DNA of 52,678 nucleotides from Pseudomonadota bacterium (GCA_021802555.1 JAJZRU010000019.1:1-52678), one strand, 5' to 3'; numbered from the stretch's first letter, positions 25,854 through 39,765 are shown. Numbers and translations: made by a program. The notes: generated from the letters alone by a model not told the origin.

Positions 25854-26519
25854 GTGAAACGAGTCTGCACGGTCTGCGGCACAACAAACGATAAAGGCGC
25901 ACGCTTCTGCCGCAGTTGCGGCACGCCCCTGATCCTGACGGAGGAGCCGGGCGCGCAAGCATCCACCCCGGCTGTCTCGGGCGCCTCGCGCCAGAAGACT
26001 CTCATGCGCGCTCTGGTGTGGGGCGCAGGCGCAGCGCTGGCTGCCGGCGTGCTGCTTTGGTGGATGACAAGAGCGCCCACGCCGGCAACCCAACCTCACG
26101 TTATGCCCCCCGCTCCCGCCATGGCGCCGGCGGTGATCACCCCGCCGCCTCTCGTCAAGCCCATAACCGTGCCCGCCGAGCCGCCGGCAACTTCGGCCCC
26201 TGTGGCGATCTCCACGGAGAAAGAGCGACCCCGGCCCCATGGCGAGCGCATGGACAGGCACCGGGCAATCGCACCCGTACTCAAGCCCGCTTCCCCGCCC
26301 GCCCCGCCGCCCCAGAGTGTGCCCGCGCCCAAGCCGGCGGCTGCGCCCCAGCCGGTGCCGCAAAGCAATCTGGCGGCCGAAGTGGCCCAGTGCAAGGAAA
26401 AATATGCAGGAATCACGCAAATCTTCGCCCGCCAGCGCTGCCTGTGGCAATACTGCGAAGGATACTGGGGCCAGGCCGGCTGTCCGCCCAAATACGGAGA
26501 AGGCGGCGATTTCAACTGA
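25854..26519 (+). CDS. Zinc-ribbon membrane protein of unknown function
   Basis: A 221-residue protein starting at GTG with a GGGAGAGG ribosome site. The N-terminus is a zinc ribbon (C5-x2-C8 and C20-x2-C23 in VCTVCG...FCRSCG). A single transmembrane helix lies near 49-68, then a long Pro/Ala-rich spacer. A small C-terminal domain holds four Cys in QCKEKYAGITQIFARQRCLWQYCEGYWGQAGC. The ribbon would be cytoplasmic and the Cys-rich tail periplasmic. It converges with ruvA. Function not recognised. Confidence 0.75.
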   Translation: MKRVCTVCGTTNDKGARFCRSCGTPLILTEEPGAQASTPAVSGASRQKTLMRALVWGAGAALAAGVLLWWMTRAPTPATQPHVMPPAPAMAPAVITPPPLVKPITVPAEPPATSAPVAISTEKERPRPHGERMDRHRAIAPVLKPASPPAPPPQSVPAPKPAAAPQPVPQSNLAAEVAQCKEKYAGITQIFARQRCLWQYCEGYWGQAGCPPKYGEGGDFN

Positions 26520-26567
26520 GGCCGCAAAAACCTGCGCTCCGCCCGCAGCCCTGCCGCTGTGGGAAGC

Positions 26568-27140
26568 TCAAGCCCTCACGAGCAGACGCAAAGCCTGGCG
26601 CAGGGCCTCGGATACCGACAGCCCGGCCGGCAGTTGCTTGAGGGTGGCGTCGGCCTCGCGCGGTTGATAGCCCAGTGCCAGCAGCGCATCGCGCACGTCG
26701 TCGCCCGCCGCCACGGCCGCTGCGATCGGCGCGGCGACGAACTCCAGCCGCCCTTTGAGTTCCAGCAGCAAGCGCTCCGCAGTCTTTTTGCCTATGCCGG
26801 GTATCTTGACCAGGCGGCCGGTCTCCTGCGCCGCCACGGCGGCGGCCAGGTCGTCGGGATTGAGCCCGGAGAGCACCGCCAGCGCCGTCTTGGCGCCGAT
26901 GCCGGACACCTTGAGCAATTCCCGAAAACAACGCCGCTCGCCCTCGGTGGCAAAGCCGTAAAGCAGATGGGCGTCCTCGCGCACCGCCAGATGGGTGTAG
27001 AGGCTGACCTTTTCCCCCGTCGCCGGAAGATGGAAGAAGGTGCTCATGGGCACATCGATTTCATAACCGACGCCGCCCACGTCCACGAGAATTTGGGGAG
27101 GATGCTTTTCGAGCAGGATGCCGGCGATGCGCCCGATCAC
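26568..27140 (-). CDS. ruvA: Holliday junction branch migration protein RuvA
   Basis: A 190-residue RuvA, the tetramer that binds four-way DNA junctions and loads the RuvB helicase. [11 protein letters not shown] at the N-terminal OB fold, the two helix-hairpin-helix segments [16 protein letters not shown] and [16 protein letters not shown], and the C-terminal RuvB-binding domain (DALLALGY) are all visible. It starts with GTG at 27140, overlapping the ruvC stop. The usual next gene, ruvB, is absent: a convergent unrelated gene ends 48 nt downstream. Confidence 0.96.
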   Translation of the reverse strand: MIGRIAGILLEKHPPQILVDVGGVGYEIDVPMSTFFHLPATGEKVSLYTHLAVREDAHLLYGFATEGERRCFRELLKVSGIGAKTALAVLSGLNPDDLAAAVAAQETGRLVKIPGIGKKTAERLLLELKGRLEFVAAPIAAAVAAGDDVRDALLALGYQPREADATLKQLPAGLSVSEALRQALRLLVRA

Positions 27141-27655
27141 AGCAGCCTCCCGCCGCGCACGCGATGCCCCGCCGTGGGCAGACTGCCCAAGCCCAGCCCG
27201 CCGTGGGCATGGCAGATCGCGCACGCCAGAGCATCCGCGGCGTCCGCCCCCGGCGCAGCGGGCAGGTTCAGCAAACGCCTGACCATCTCCTGCACCTGTT
27301 CCTTGGCCGCCTTGCCCCGCCCCACGACGGCCTGCTTGATTTGCAGCGCGGTGTATTCCGCCACCGGCAGGCGGTGCGCCACCAAGGCGCTGATGGCCGC
27401 GCCGCGCGCCTGACCGAGCAGCAGGGTGGACTGCGGATTGACGTTGACGAAGACCTTCTCCACCGCCGCGCAGTCCGGCCGATGCTCGTCCAGGATTTCT
27501 CCCAGGCTGGCGAAGATGACGCCCAGGCGTTCCGGCAACTCGCCGTCGCCGGACTTGATCACGCCGCTCGTCACATAGCCCAGGCGGCTGCCCTGCTTTT
27601 CCACCAGGCCGAAGCCGGTGATGCGCAGCCCCGGATCGACGCCCAGTATGCGCAA
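27137..27655 (-). CDS. ruvC: Crossover junction endodeoxyribonuclease RuvC
   Basis: Holliday-junction resolvase, 172 residues of normal length. Acidic catalytic residues are visible in [14 protein letters not shown] (D7), [10 protein letters not shown] (Glu) and [16 protein letters not shown] (Asp pair). It cuts junctions symmetrically with RuvAB. It lies 6 nt downstream of yebC and overlaps ruvA, the classic yebC-ruvC-ruvA order. Confidence 0.96.
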   Translation of the reverse strand: MRILGVDPGLRITGFGLVEKQGSRLGYVTSGVIKSGDGELPERLGVIFASLGEILDEHRPDCAAVEKVFVNVNPQSTLLLGQARGAAISALVAHRLPVAEYTALQIKQAVVGRGKAAKEQVQEMVRRLLNLPAAPGADAADALACAICHAHGGLGLGSLPTAGHRVRGGRLL

Positions 27656-27661
27656 GCCGGC

Positions 27662-28393
27662 TTACTCCGGCAGCACTGCGTTGCTGTAGACGTTTTGCAC
27701 ATCGTCCAGGATTTCCAGGGCGTCGAGGATTTTCTGCATCTTCACGGCGTCGTCGCCGGCCAGTTCGATTTCGTTTTCCGGCTTCATGGTGATTTCGGCG
27801 AACTCCGCCCGCAGGCCTGCCTTGGCGAGCGCATCTACCACGGCGGCGAAGCCCTCGTTGGCGGGCGCGGTAACGACTTCGATGGAGTCGTCCTCGTTAT
27901 GGATCACGTCTTCCGCCCCGGCATCGAGCGCGACTTCCATCACCTTGTCCTCGTCCGTGCCGGGCGCCAGGATGATCTGGCCGCAATGCTTGAACTGAAA
28001 TGCCACCGAGCCGTCGGTGCCCAGATTGCCGCCGTATTTGCTGAAGGCATGGCGCACGTCCGCCACCGTGCGCGTCTTGTTGTCGGTCAGGCAGTCCACC
28101 ATCACGGCGGCGCCGCCTATGCCATAGCCCTCGTAGCGCACTTCTTCGTAGCTCACGCCTTCGAGCTCGCCCGTGCCGCGCTTGACGGCACGCTCGATGT
28201 TGTCGGCCGGCATGTTGTCCGCCTTGGCCTTGTCTATGGCCAGCCTGAGCCTGGGATTGAAATTGGGGTCGCCGCCGCCGTGCTTGGCGGCGACGGTGAT
28301 TTCCTTGATGAGGCGAGTGAAAAGTTTGCCGCGTTTGGCGTCCGTGGCGGCTTTTTTGTGTTTAATATTGGCCCACTTGGAATGTCCTGCCAT
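27662..28393 (-). CDS. yebC: YebC/PmpR family protein
   Basis: A 243-residue member of the YebC/TACO1 family. The N-terminal [21 protein letters not shown] and the [20 protein letters not shown] motif are diagnostic. Family members have been described as DNA-binding regulators and more recently as ribosome-associated factors easing proline-rich translation. First gene of the yebC-ruvC-ruvA operon, divergent from the ROK kinase with only 20 nt between. Confidence 0.95.
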   Translation of the reverse strand: MAGHSKWANIKHKKAATDAKRGKLFTRLIKEITVAAKHGGGDPNFNPRLRLAIDKAKADNMPADNIERAVKRGTGELEGVSYEEVRYEGYGIGGAAVMVDCLTDNKTRTVADVRHAFSKYGGNLGTDGSVAFQFKHCGQIILAPGTDEDKVMEVALDAGAEDVIHNEDDSIEVVTAPANEGFAAVVDALAKAGLRAEFAEITMKPENEIELAGDDAVKMQKILDALEILDDVQNVYSNAVLPE

Positions 28394-28413
28394 GTGTCGT
28401 CCTGCTGAAATCC

Positions 28414-29418
28414 TTGCGCGAGTTGAACGATTCTAGCACCCCCGCGCTGCGCCTGGGCGTCGACCTGGGCGGCAGCAAGATCGAAGCCATCGTCCTGGAT
28501 ATCCGGGGCGGCGAGCAGTTGCGCCAGCGCGTGCCCACGCCGCGCGGCGATTATCCGGCGACGCTTAACGCCATCGCCGAACTGGTGCGTGCGGCGGAAA
28601 CCCGGGTAGGCCCCTGCAGCGTCGGCATCGGCACGCCCGGCACCTGGTCGCGCACCAGCGGGCTGATGAAAAACTGCAATTCGGTCTGGCTCAACGGCAA
28701 GCCGCTCAAGGCCGATCTGGAGGCCGCCCTGCAACGGCCGGTGCGTCTCGCCAACGACGCCGACTGCTTCGCCCTGTCCGAAGCCACCGACGGCGCCGGC
28801 GCCGGCGCCGAGGTGGTGTTCGGCGTCATCCTCGGCACTGGCGTCGGGGGCGGGATCGTCGTAGGCGGGCGGCGGCTGTCCGGCCCCAACGGCATCGCCG
28901 GCGAATGGGGCCACAACCCCTTGCCTCCCTTCCGCCTACAGCGGACCAGCGATGCCGGCGGCCATGGCGAGATCCTGCAATTTCGCGCACCCACCCATCC
29001 CTGGCCCTCGGAGCGCGAGCTGCCCGGCCCGCCCTGCTATTGCGGCAAGCGCGGCTGCATCGAGACCTGGCTGTCCGGCCCGGGCCTCACCGCCGACCAT
29101 GTCCGCTACGGCGGCGAAGACCTGCCCGCCCACGAAATCGTCCAGCTCGCCGCCGCCGGCTACGAGCCCTGCGGCACCACGCTGCGCCGCTACGAGGAGC
29201 GCCTGGCGCGCGCGCTGGCCCAAGTCGTCAACCTGCTGGATCCCGACGTCATCGTGCTGGGCGGCGGCCTGTCCAATATCGCCAGCCTGTATGAGAACGT
29301 CCCGCGCCTGTGGGGGCGCTATGTTTTTTCCGATCGCGTCGATACACAGCTCAAGGCCCCGATGCACCGCGATTCCAGCGGCGTGCGCGGCGCCGCCTGG
29401 CTGTGGAATGCCCCTTGA
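28414..29418 (+). CDS. ROK family sugar kinase (fructokinase-like)
   Basis: A 334-residue ROK kinase. ATP loop [33 protein letters not shown] with the catalytic Asp, and [12 protein letters not shown] are present. The zinc site of the ROK signature is intact: GHNPLPP followed by [15 protein letters not shown] (C-x-C-x4-C). The closest match in layout is E. coli Mak fructokinase, but the sugar is not proven. It probably starts at TTG 28414 (another TTG is at 28423); neither has a clear ribosome site. Divergent from yebC. Confidence 0.88.
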   Translation: MRELNDSSTPALRLGVDLGGSKIEAIVLDIRGGEQLRQRVPTPRGDYPATLNAIAELVRAAETRVGPCSVGIGTPGTWSRTSGLMKNCNSVWLNGKPLKADLEAALQRPVRLANDADCFALSEATDGAGAGAEVVFGVILGTGVGGGIVVGGRRLSGPNGIAGEWGHNPLPPFRLQRTSDAGGHGEILQFRAPTHPWPSERELPGPPCYCGKRGCIETWLSGPGLTADHVRYGGEDLPAHEIVQLAAAGYEPCGTTLRRYEERLARALAQVVNLLDPDVIVLGGGLSNIASLYENVPRLWGRYVFSDRVDTQLKAPMHRDSSGVRGAAWLWNAP

Positions 29419-29479
29419 AAACTGGCGCTGCCACCGGCCTGCGGGCATCATCAGCCTTTTCCGGCCTCTTCATTCCGAC

Positions 29480-29863
29480 ATGAGCAACCCCCATTACCAG
29501 CGCCTGGGCGGCGACCAAGGCATACGCCGGCTGATCGACCGCTTCTACGACCTGATGGACGGCGATCCCGACTACTACGGCATCCGCAAGCTGCATCCCG
29601 CCGACTTGTCGGGCAGCCGCGACAAGCTGTATTGGTTTTTGTCCGGCTGGACCGGCGGACCGCAGCATTACACCGAGCGTTTCGGCCATCCCATGCTGCG
29701 CCAGCGCCATTTCCCCTACGCCATCGGCGACGCCGAACGCGATCAATGGATGGCATGTATGAAGCGTGCCCTGCAGGACGGCGGCTACGACGATGCGCTG
29801 CAGGCAGAAATGCTTGCCGCCTTCCGGCGCACGGCCGACCACATGCGCAACAAAGGCGCTTAG
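29480..29863 (+). CDS. Group II truncated haemoglobin
   Basis: A 127-residue 2-on-2 globin. Y23 (B10 position in RLIDRFYDLM), GGPQHYTERFGHPMLRQRH with proximal H77, and DQWMACM with Trp at the G8 position mark group II. Such globins bind O2 or NO and are linked to NO or peroxide detoxification. It follows the ROK kinase by 61 nt. Protection of oxygen-sensitive enzymes in a nitrogen fixer is possible but not shown here. Confidence 0.93.
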   Translation: MSNPHYQRLGGDQGIRRLIDRFYDLMDGDPDYYGIRKLHPADLSGSRDKLYWFLSGWTGGPQHYTERFGHPMLRQRHFPYAIGDAERDQWMACMKRALQDGGYDDALQAEMLAAFRRTADHMRNKGA

Positions 29864-29987
29864 CGGACAGGGCGAATCGCCACCTCATATCATGAAACGC
29901 TCTCGCCCTATCCGTTTCCCTCTCCCCGGCCCTCTCCCGCCTGCGGGAGAGAGGGGCGCGGAAACACCGGGCGTCGTTTCGCGTTAA
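29864..29987. repeat. Dispersed palindromic repeat, copy A
   Basis: A 124-bp unit starting CGGACAGGGCGA and ending near GCGTTAAC. The first 12 bp pair with TCGCCCTATCCG at 29903-29914. A second hairpin is built from CTCTCCCGC and GCGGGAGAG (29932-29952). A second copy lies at 50342-50465 with the same order of blocks. It fills the whole gap between the globin and the next gene. It resembles REP/BIME-type elements; no coding capacity. Confidence 0.75.
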
Positions 29988-29998
29988 CGCTTGCGGCC

Positions 29999-31267
29999 AT
30001 GCGAGTCCTGCTGCTCCTGCTGCTTGCCCTCTGCGGCGGCCTGGCGGCGCTCGCTTATCTGGCGCTCGATGCCCAGCCGGCGATCACCGCAAGCGGGAGC
30101 GCAGCCGACAGCGGGACGCTGAAGACGCTCCTGCGGCAAAACGACCCGCGCCGCGCCGCCCCCGGCAGCCTGCAGCAAGTGCATTTGAACGCAGCGCAAA
30201 TCAATCGTCTGCTGGACGGCGCGAGCGCCTATACGCGCCTGGCCGGCGCGCGCGTGAGCCTGACGGCCGGGCGCATGGACATTGCCGCCAGCCTGCGCGT
30301 GCCGGCGACGCCGTTCGGCCGCTTTGTGAATCTGCGCGCCAGCGTGGTTGGAACCACGGACGGCGGGCTGGCCATCCGCCATCTGCACGCTGGCCGCCTG
30401 CCCATCCCGGGCCCCCTTGCCGATGCGCTGGCGCAGTTTGCCTGGCGCCGGTTCTTGCGCCAGCCCGACGCCGGAGTTCTCCTCCAGGCCGTTCAGGGCG
30501 TCGAACTGGCCCCCGGCGCGATCACCCTCCGCTACCGCTGGACGCCCCGATTGCTGGCGCTGCTGGAACAGCAAAGTGCGGCCCTGCTGCTGGATGAAGG
30601 CACCCAGGCCCGCCTGCTCGCCTACGAGGCTTACCTGCGCCGCCTGCTCAAGCCCTACGCGCCCGGTAGCCGCCTGCCGCTGGCTGCCGCTGTAGGCCCC
30701 CTGTTTCGCTACGCACAAGACCGCGGCGACGACGCGGCGGCGGAGAACCGCGCGGCCTGGCAGGCGCTCTCCGCCTACATGACCGGCGTCAGCCTGCCCC
30801 ATCTGCTGGCCGGCCGGCGCCACCGACGGGCGCCCGATGTGGCGCTCATCCTTTACGGCCGCCAGGATGCCGCCGAGCATTACGTCGTCGCCGCGGCGCT
30901 GGCCGCCACCGCCGGCCGGGAACTGGCGGAGAACCTGGGTCTGGCCAAGGAAGAAGAGGATTTGTCGCACGGCTCCGGTTTCAGTTTCACCGACCTGGGC
31001 TGGGATCTCGCCGGAGCACGGGTGGGCCGGGGCTCCACGCAAACCGATACGGCGGAACGCATGCAATCTCTGCTGGCGGATGCCCGAAACGACCGCGACC
31101 TCTCCCCTTCTTTCCGCGACCTGCCCGAATTCCTCGCTCCGCAAGTATTTCGGCAGCGCTATGGGCGCATCGGCAGCCCAGCCTATACCCGGGTGATAGA
31201 GCAAATCCAAACCCGTCTGCAAAACCACACGCTTACGCGCGCCCCAGCCCTCAAGCAGGCCGCTTAA
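29999..31267 (+). CDS. Membrane-anchored protein of unknown function
   Basis: A 422-residue protein with an N-terminal hydrophobic signal or anchor (MRVLLLLLLALCGGLAALAY), so probably periplasmic. The remainder is Ala/Leu/Arg-rich and mixes predicted beta (60-190) and helix. HLNAAQINRLLDGASAY and SGFSFTDLGWDLAGARVG are its most distinctive segments, and I recognise no catalytic motif. The ATG at 29999 directly follows repeat copy A. The next gene begins 85 nt later. Function unknown. Confidence 0.7.
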   Translation: MRVLLLLLLALCGGLAALAYLALDAQPAITASGSAADSGTLKTLLRQNDPRRAAPGSLQQVHLNAAQINRLLDGASAYTRLAGARVSLTAGRMDIAASLRVPATPFGRFVNLRASVVGTTDGGLAIRHLHAGRLPIPGPLADALAQFAWRRFLRQPDAGVLLQAVQGVELAPGAITLRYRWTPRLLALLEQQSAALLLDEGTQARLLAYEAYLRRLLKPYAPGSRLPLAAAVGPLFRYAQDRGDDAAAENRAAWQALSAYMTGVSLPHLLAGRRHRRAPDVALILYGRQDAAEHYVVAAALAATAGRELAENLGLAKEEEDLSHGSGFSFTDLGWDLAGARVGRGSTQTDTAERMQSLLADARNDRDLSPSFRDLPEFLAPQVFRQRYGRIGSPAYTRVIEQIQTRLQNHTLTRAPALKQAA

Positions 31268-31352
31268 AGTGCCGTTATTATCGCTGTCGCGCTTTTTCAA
31301 TCGGCTGTCGTCCTGCTCAGAGCCGCCAGCCCTAAAACCCGGAGCCACGATC

Positions 31353-31733
31353 ATGCGGAAAACAACCCTCATCACCGCCCTGCTGCTGGGCCTCAGTCCC
31401 CTTGCCAGTGCCGACGGCGTCAACGGCAGCGCCGTGCTCGGCGCGGGCCTGGGCGCAGCCGCCGGCGCAGCGGTGGGATCTGCCGCAGGCGGGCGCGACG
31501 GCGCCATCGTCGGCGGTGCCATCGGCGGCGCGGCGGGCGCGGCAATCGGCAACGACCAGCAGCGCCGCCCCACCCAGGGCGAAGTGGTGGTGCAGCCGGC
31601 TTATGCCCCCATGCCGGCCTACCGCGGCGAGCACGACTGGCGCCGCGAGCACCACGATCGCGGCTGGCATCGCGGCCATGACGAGCATGGGCGCGGCTGG
31701 GGGCCGCCGGAACATCGCGGCGGCGACGACTGA
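31353..31733 (+). CDS. Glycine-zipper protein, secreted
   Basis: A 126-residue protein with a signal peptide ([20 protein letters not shown]). A Gly/Ala-rich glycine zipper follows (about 27-66; repeats such as [13 protein letters not shown]), then a His/Arg/Gly-rich hydrophilic tail ([20 protein letters not shown]). Glycine zippers insert into or cross membranes, as in Rcp/SlyB/OmpA-linked lipoproteins. The His-rich tail could bind metal, which is a guess. Precedes typA. Confidence 0.75.
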   Translation: MRKTTLITALLLGLSPLASADGVNGSAVLGAGLGAAAGAAVGSAAGGRDGAIVGGAIGGAAGAAIGNDQQRRPTQGEVVVQPAYAPMPAYRGEHDWRREHHDRGWHRGHDEHGRGWGPPEHRGGDD

Positions 31734-31832
31734 GGCAGCGCGCGCCAAGGGGCGGGGATGACCTGAGTTTCCCGATGTCGGGGCACGGGCCGGGCGAAAC
31801 TGTTAGAATTATTGGTTTTTCCGGCAGGCCCC

Positions 31833-33665
<1,833 letters not shown>

Positions 33666-33671
33666 CGCCGC

Positions 33672-34304
33672 TCAGGGCCGCGCCGAGGTGCGCGCGGCCT
33701 CCAGGCGCGTGACGCGCCGCTGCCAGGCCCAGTAGCCGGCGATCACCATGGCCACGAAAACCAGCACGCCCAGAATGATGTAGTGGTAGTACGCGCGGAT
33801 GACGGTTTCGTTGCCGCCGATGAAATAGCCGAAAGCGGCCAGCACCAGCGACCATAGCCCCGCGCCCAGCCCGGTGTAGAAGGCGAACTTGGCGTAACTC
33901 ATGCGCGCCAGCCCGGCCGGCAGGGAGATGAGGTGGCGGATGGCCGGGATCAGGCGGCCGGTGAAAGTGGACACGGCGCCGTGCTTGGCGAAGAAGACAT
34001 CGGTGCGATGCAGCAGGGCGGGACGGACAAAGAAATATTTGCCCCAGCGCTCCAGGAAGGGGCGCCCGACCCACAGGGCGAAGAAATAATTCAAGCTGCC
34101 GCCCGCCACGCAGCCCAGGATGGAGGACAGCAGAATCAGGGTAAAGCTCATCTTGCCTTCGTAGGCCAGGTAACCTGCGGGGATCAGCACCAGTTCGCTG
34201 GGGATGGGCAGGACGGTGGACTCCAGCATCATGAGGATGAATATCCCCGCGTAGCCCCAGCCATGCACGGTGTGCAGGATCCAGTCGATGAAAGCTTGCA
34301 GCAT
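33672..34304 (-). CDS. DedA family membrane protein
   Basis: A 210-residue SNARE-associated/DedA protein. MLESTVLPIPSELVLIPAGYLA and GRLIPAIRHLISLPAGLARM, the conserved acidic and Arg motifs, are present. About four to five membrane segments are visible. The family includes undecaprenyl-phosphate and phosphatidylethanolamine recycling flippases. It is last in the tgt-yajC-secD-secF row, 7 nt after secF. Confidence 0.92.
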   Translation of the reverse strand: MLQAFIDWILHTVHGWGYAGIFILMMLESTVLPIPSELVLIPAGYLAYEGKMSFTLILLSSILGCVAGGSLNYFFALWVGRPFLERWGKYFFVRPALLHRTDVFFAKHGAVSTFTGRLIPAIRHLISLPAGLARMSYAKFAFYTGLGAGLWSLVLAAFGYFIGGNETVIRAYYHYIILGVLVFVAMVIAGYWAWQRRVTRLEAARTSARP

Positions 34305-34311
34305 GGCCGGC

Positions 34312-35247
34312 TTACACCACCGCTTCCTGCTTTTTCTCCACCGGCTTGATGAAGTGCTCGCGCTTGACCCCGAACATGAGCAACAGGGGCGAAGCCACCA
34401 GCACCGAGGAATAAATGCCGAACAGGATGCCGATGGTAAGCGCAAGGGCAAAATTGTGCAGCGCCTCGCCGCCGAAGAACAACATGGACAGCACCATCAT
34501 CTGGGTGGAGCCGTGGGTGATGACGGTGCGCGACATGGTGGCCGTGATGGCGTTGTCGATGATGTCGGGAATCGGCACGTCCTTGCGCATCTTCCTGAGG
34601 TTCTCCCGAATCCGGTCGAACACGACGACTGATTCGTTCACCGAATAGCCCAGGATCGCCAGCACCCCGGCCAGCACCGTGAGGTTGAACTCCCACTGGA
34701 AGAAGGCGAACAACCCGAGAATGATGGTCACGTCGTGCAGGTTGGCGATGATGGCCGCCAGGGCGAAACGCCACTCGAAGCGCAGGGCCAGATACAGCAG
34801 GATGCCCGCCACCACCACGAGCAGCGCCAGCGAACCGTTCTGATAGAGCTCCTTGCCGACCTCGGGCCCGACGAAATTGACGCTGCGCAGCTCGGCCTGC
34901 GGCTGGTTGGTCTTGAGCGCCGCCATCACCCCATTGGACAGCGAGGCGTTGTCCATGCCCGCCTTGACGGGCATGCGGATGAGCACGTCGCGGCTGGTGC
35001 CGAAATTCTGCACCGACACGTCCTTGAATCCGGCATGGGCCAGATCGGCGCGTATCTGCTCGATGGGCGCAGCCGTCGGGTAGTTGACCTGCATGACCGT
35101 GCCGCCGGTGAAATCGACTCCAAAATCAAGCCCCTTGTAGGCCAGCGCCCACACGGCGAACAGGAAGGTGGCCAGCGAAATCGCCGTCGTCACCTTCCCC
35201 CAACGCATGAAGGGAATGTCTTTCTTGAAGTGGAAGAATTCCAGCAT
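34312..35247 (-). CDS. secF: Protein translocase subunit SecF
   Basis: A 311-residue component of SecDF, which uses the proton gradient to help pull preproteins through SecYEG on the periplasmic side. GLDFGVDFTGGTVMQV, LGYSVNESVVVFDRIRENLR and GGEALHNFALALTIGILFGIYSS are diagnostic. Six membrane segments with the usual periplasmic domain after the first. Starts 8 nt after secD. Confidence 0.96.
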   Translation of the reverse strand: MLEFFHFKKDIPFMRWGKVTTAISLATFLFAVWALAYKGLDFGVDFTGGTVMQVNYPTAAPIEQIRADLAHAGFKDVSVQNFGTSRDVLIRMPVKAGMDNASLSNGVMAALKTNQPQAELRSVNFVGPEVGKELYQNGSLALLVVVAGILLYLALRFEWRFALAAIIANLHDVTIILGLFAFFQWEFNLTVLAGVLAILGYSVNESVVVFDRIRENLRKMRKDVPIPDIIDNAITATMSRTVITHGSTQMMVLSMLFFGGEALHNFALALTIGILFGIYSSVLVASPLLLMFGVKREHFIKPVEKKQEAVV

Positions 35248-35255
35248 GGGTGGCC

Positions 35256-37070
35256 TCAAATGTGGACTTTGGCCAGACGCGGGCGGCGGCCATAATAAAG
35301 GTTGACCATGGCGCGCGACACAGTCACGGCGCTGAACATGGACGTCAATATACCCAGGCACAGCACCACGGCAAACCCGCGCACCGGCCCCGAGCCGAGC
35401 CAAAACAGCGCCAGGCCGGCAATGAGCGTGGTCAGGTTGGAGTCCAGGATGGTCGCCCAAGCGCGCTCATAGCCGGCATGGATGGCGGCCTGGGGCGTCG
35501 AACCGTGGCGCAGCTCCTCACGTATCCTTTCGTTGATGAGCACGTTGGCGTCGATGGCCATGCCCAGCGTGAGCGCGATGCCGGCGAGGCCAGGCAAGGT
35601 GAGCGTGGCCTGCAGCATGGACAGCAAGGCGACCAGGAAGAAGCCGTTGATCGCCAGGGAAACGCTGGAGATGATGCCGAACACCCGGTAGTAGAGGCTC
35701 ATGAACAACACCACTGCGACGAAGCCCCAGATATTCGAATGGAAACCCTGGCGGATGTTGTCGGCGCCCAGGCTGGGGCCCACCGTGCGTTCCTCGATGA
35801 TGTTCATGGGCGCAGCCAGCGCTCCCGCGCGCAACAGCAGGGCGATGTCGGAGGCTTCTTGGGGCGAATCCATGCCCGTGATCTGCACACGGCCACCGCC
35901 GATCTCCTCGCGGATCACCGGCGCGGTGATGACCTGGGCGCCGGATCTCTCCACCAGCAATATGGCGAGCCGGCGGCCCACGTTGTCGCGCGTCACGTCC
36001 TTGAAAACGCGCGCGCCGCGCGCATCCAGATCGATGTATACGGCCGGCTGGCCGGTCTGGCTGTCGAAGCCGGGAGAAGCGTTGTCGATCGAATCCCCGG
36101 TCAGGATGACGTCTTTCTTGACCAGGATGGGCTGGCCGCCGCGCGTGTAAAGCAGATCGTCGCCCGGCGGCACCTGGCCGTGCAGGGCCGCCTGCAAATC
36201 GCCCTGATCGTCCACCATGCGAATCTCCAGGCTGGCGGTGCGGCCCAGTATCTCCTTGGCCTTGGCGGTATCCTGCACCCCCGGCAGTTGCACGACGATG
36301 CGGTCGGCCCCCTGCTGCTGGATGACGGGCTCCGCCACGCCCAATTCGTTCACCCTGTTGCGCAGCGTGGTGATGTTCTGTTGCAGCGTGAGCTGCTCGA
36401 TCTGCGTCACGGCCTGGGGCTTGAGGGCGGCGGTGAGCAGGAACTCGCTGGCGGTTTCGCTGGATACGAAGTTGAGATCGTTAAAACTCTCCGTGAGCTT
36501 GGCGGCCGCGGCATCGCGCTGATCGCGGGTGGCGAAGTGTATGACCAGCTGCTCGCCTTTCAGATCGACGCCGCCATAGCGGATCTGATCCTGGCGCAGC
36601 TGCGTGCGCATCTCACCGCGGTCGCGCCCGAGCGTCTTCGCCAGCGCCGCCTGCATGTCCGTTTCCAGGAGGAAATACACGCCGCCGCGCAAATCCAGGC
36701 CCAGATACATGGGCAGCGCATGGATGCGGGTCAGCCACTGGGGCGAGGCGGAGAGCAGATTGAGCGCCACCACATAACCCGGCCCCAGGCCCGCTTGCAG
36801 CGCATCCTTGGCTTTGAGCTGGACGTCGGCGCTGGGAAAGCGGATCTTGATGCTGTTGCCCTCGATATACGCACCGGTTTGCGGCAGCTTGGCCTGCCCG
36901 AGTATCGCCAGCGACTGGTTGAGCATGGCGGGATCGACTTTCACCGTCGTCTTCACCGGCGAAATCTGCACCGCCGGCTTGTCGCCGTAGAAATTGGGCA
37001 GCGCATAGAGAAAGGCCACCAGCAGCGCGATGGCGATGACGAAGTATTTCCAGGGTGGAAAGCGGTTCAT
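35256..37070 (-). CDS. secD: Protein translocase subunit SecD
   Basis: A 604-residue SecD. N-terminal MNRFPPWKYFVIAIALL anchor, GLDLRGGVYFLLE, a large periplasmic P1 domain, and the membrane region with IEERTVGPSLGADNI and GMAIDANVLINERIREEL. The Asp in DANVLI is part of the proton path. Length normal for the family. Between yajC and secF in the usual order. Confidence 0.97.
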   Translation of the reverse strand: MNRFPPWKYFVIAIALLVAFLYALPNFYGDKPAVQISPVKTTVKVDPAMLNQSLAILGQAKLPQTGAYIEGNSIKIRFPSADVQLKAKDALQAGLGPGYVVALNLLSASPQWLTRIHALPMYLGLDLRGGVYFLLETDMQAALAKTLGRDRGEMRTQLRQDQIRYGGVDLKGEQLVIHFATRDQRDAAAAKLTESFNDLNFVSSETASEFLLTAALKPQAVTQIEQLTLQQNITTLRNRVNELGVAEPVIQQQGADRIVVQLPGVQDTAKAKEILGRTASLEIRMVDDQGDLQAALHGQVPPGDDLLYTRGGQPILVKKDVILTGDSIDNASPGFDSQTGQPAVYIDLDARGARVFKDVTRDNVGRRLAILLVERSGAQVITAPVIREEIGGGRVQITGMDSPQEASDIALLLRAGALAAPMNIIEERTVGPSLGADNIRQGFHSNIWGFVAVVLFMSLYYRVFGIISSVSLAINGFFLVALLSMLQATLTLPGLAGIALTLGMAIDANVLINERIREELRHGSTPQAAIHAGYERAWATILDSNLTTLIAGLALFWLGSGPVRGFAVVLCLGILTSMFSAVTVSRAMVNLYYGRRPRLAKVHI

Positions 37071-37149
37071 AAAACGACCGGATTGTCAGGGGACACAGGG
37101 GGAAGGAAGGACGTTCAACGGCTACGCACCGCGGCCGGTTCGCCGCCCC

Positions 37150-37467
37150 TCACAGGCTCTTGATCGTGCCCTTGGGCAGCAGTGTCGCGATGGATTGCTT
37201 CTGCACCTGGGTCACCACGCCTTCAGCGATTTCCAGCGCCACGAACTGGTCGCCGACCTTGGTCACCTTGCCGACCTGGCCGCTCGCGGTGACCACCTCG
37301 TCGCCCTTTTGCAGCGCTTCGAGCATCTTGCGCTGATCCTTGGCGCGTTTCATCTGCGGCCGGATGAGCATGAAATAAAACAGCACGAATATGACGATGA
37401 GCGGAAGAAAGCTCACCAAGGCATTGGGTTCGCCGCCGGGACCGGCCGCATGGGCAAGGGAGAACAT
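37150..37467 (-). CDS. yajC: Preprotein translocase accessory protein YajC
   Basis: A 105-residue protein with one hydrophobic segment (VSFLPLIVIFVLFYFMLIRPQMKRAK) and the conserved cytoplasmic ALQKGDEVVTASGQVGKVTKVGDQFVALEI. It is a partner of SecDF of uncertain role. In its normal place between tgt and secD. Confidence 0.95.
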   Translation of the reverse strand: MFSLAHAAGPGGEPNALVSFLPLIVIFVLFYFMLIRPQMKRAKDQRKMLEALQKGDEVVTASGQVGKVTKVGDQFVALEIAEGVVTQVQKQSIATLLPKGTIKSL

Positions 37468-37543
37468 CGGGATGGGGCTCCTCTCTAGGGTGGATTGTGC
37501 AGCAGCGGGTCAGCGAGCCCGGCGCTTGTGAAAGTCGTTGATT

Positions 37544-39668
<2,125 letters not shown>

Positions 39669-39721
39669 GAGCCACATCGATGGCAAAGTGGCGAATTATA
39701 GCGGCAGGCCAAGGAGCGGTA

Positions 39722-39750
39722 TTGTCCGGCCGATTCCTTTTGGCGATAAT
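39722..39750 (+). promoter_or_regulatory. Sigma-70 promoter of tRNA-Leu
   Basis: TTGTCC (39722-39727) and GATAAT (39745-39750) are spaced by 17 bp and followed by a GC-rich discriminator. The mature tRNA begins 15 nt beyond the -10 box. Typical of stable-RNA promoters. Confidence 0.8.
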
Positions 39751-39765
39751 GGCCGGCTCTTGCCA

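Noticed and set aside
35250-37163. 637-aa plus-strand frame across secD
   Set aside because: It lies fully opposite secD and shows low-complexity His/Gln/Arg composition typical of antisense frames in GC-rich DNA.
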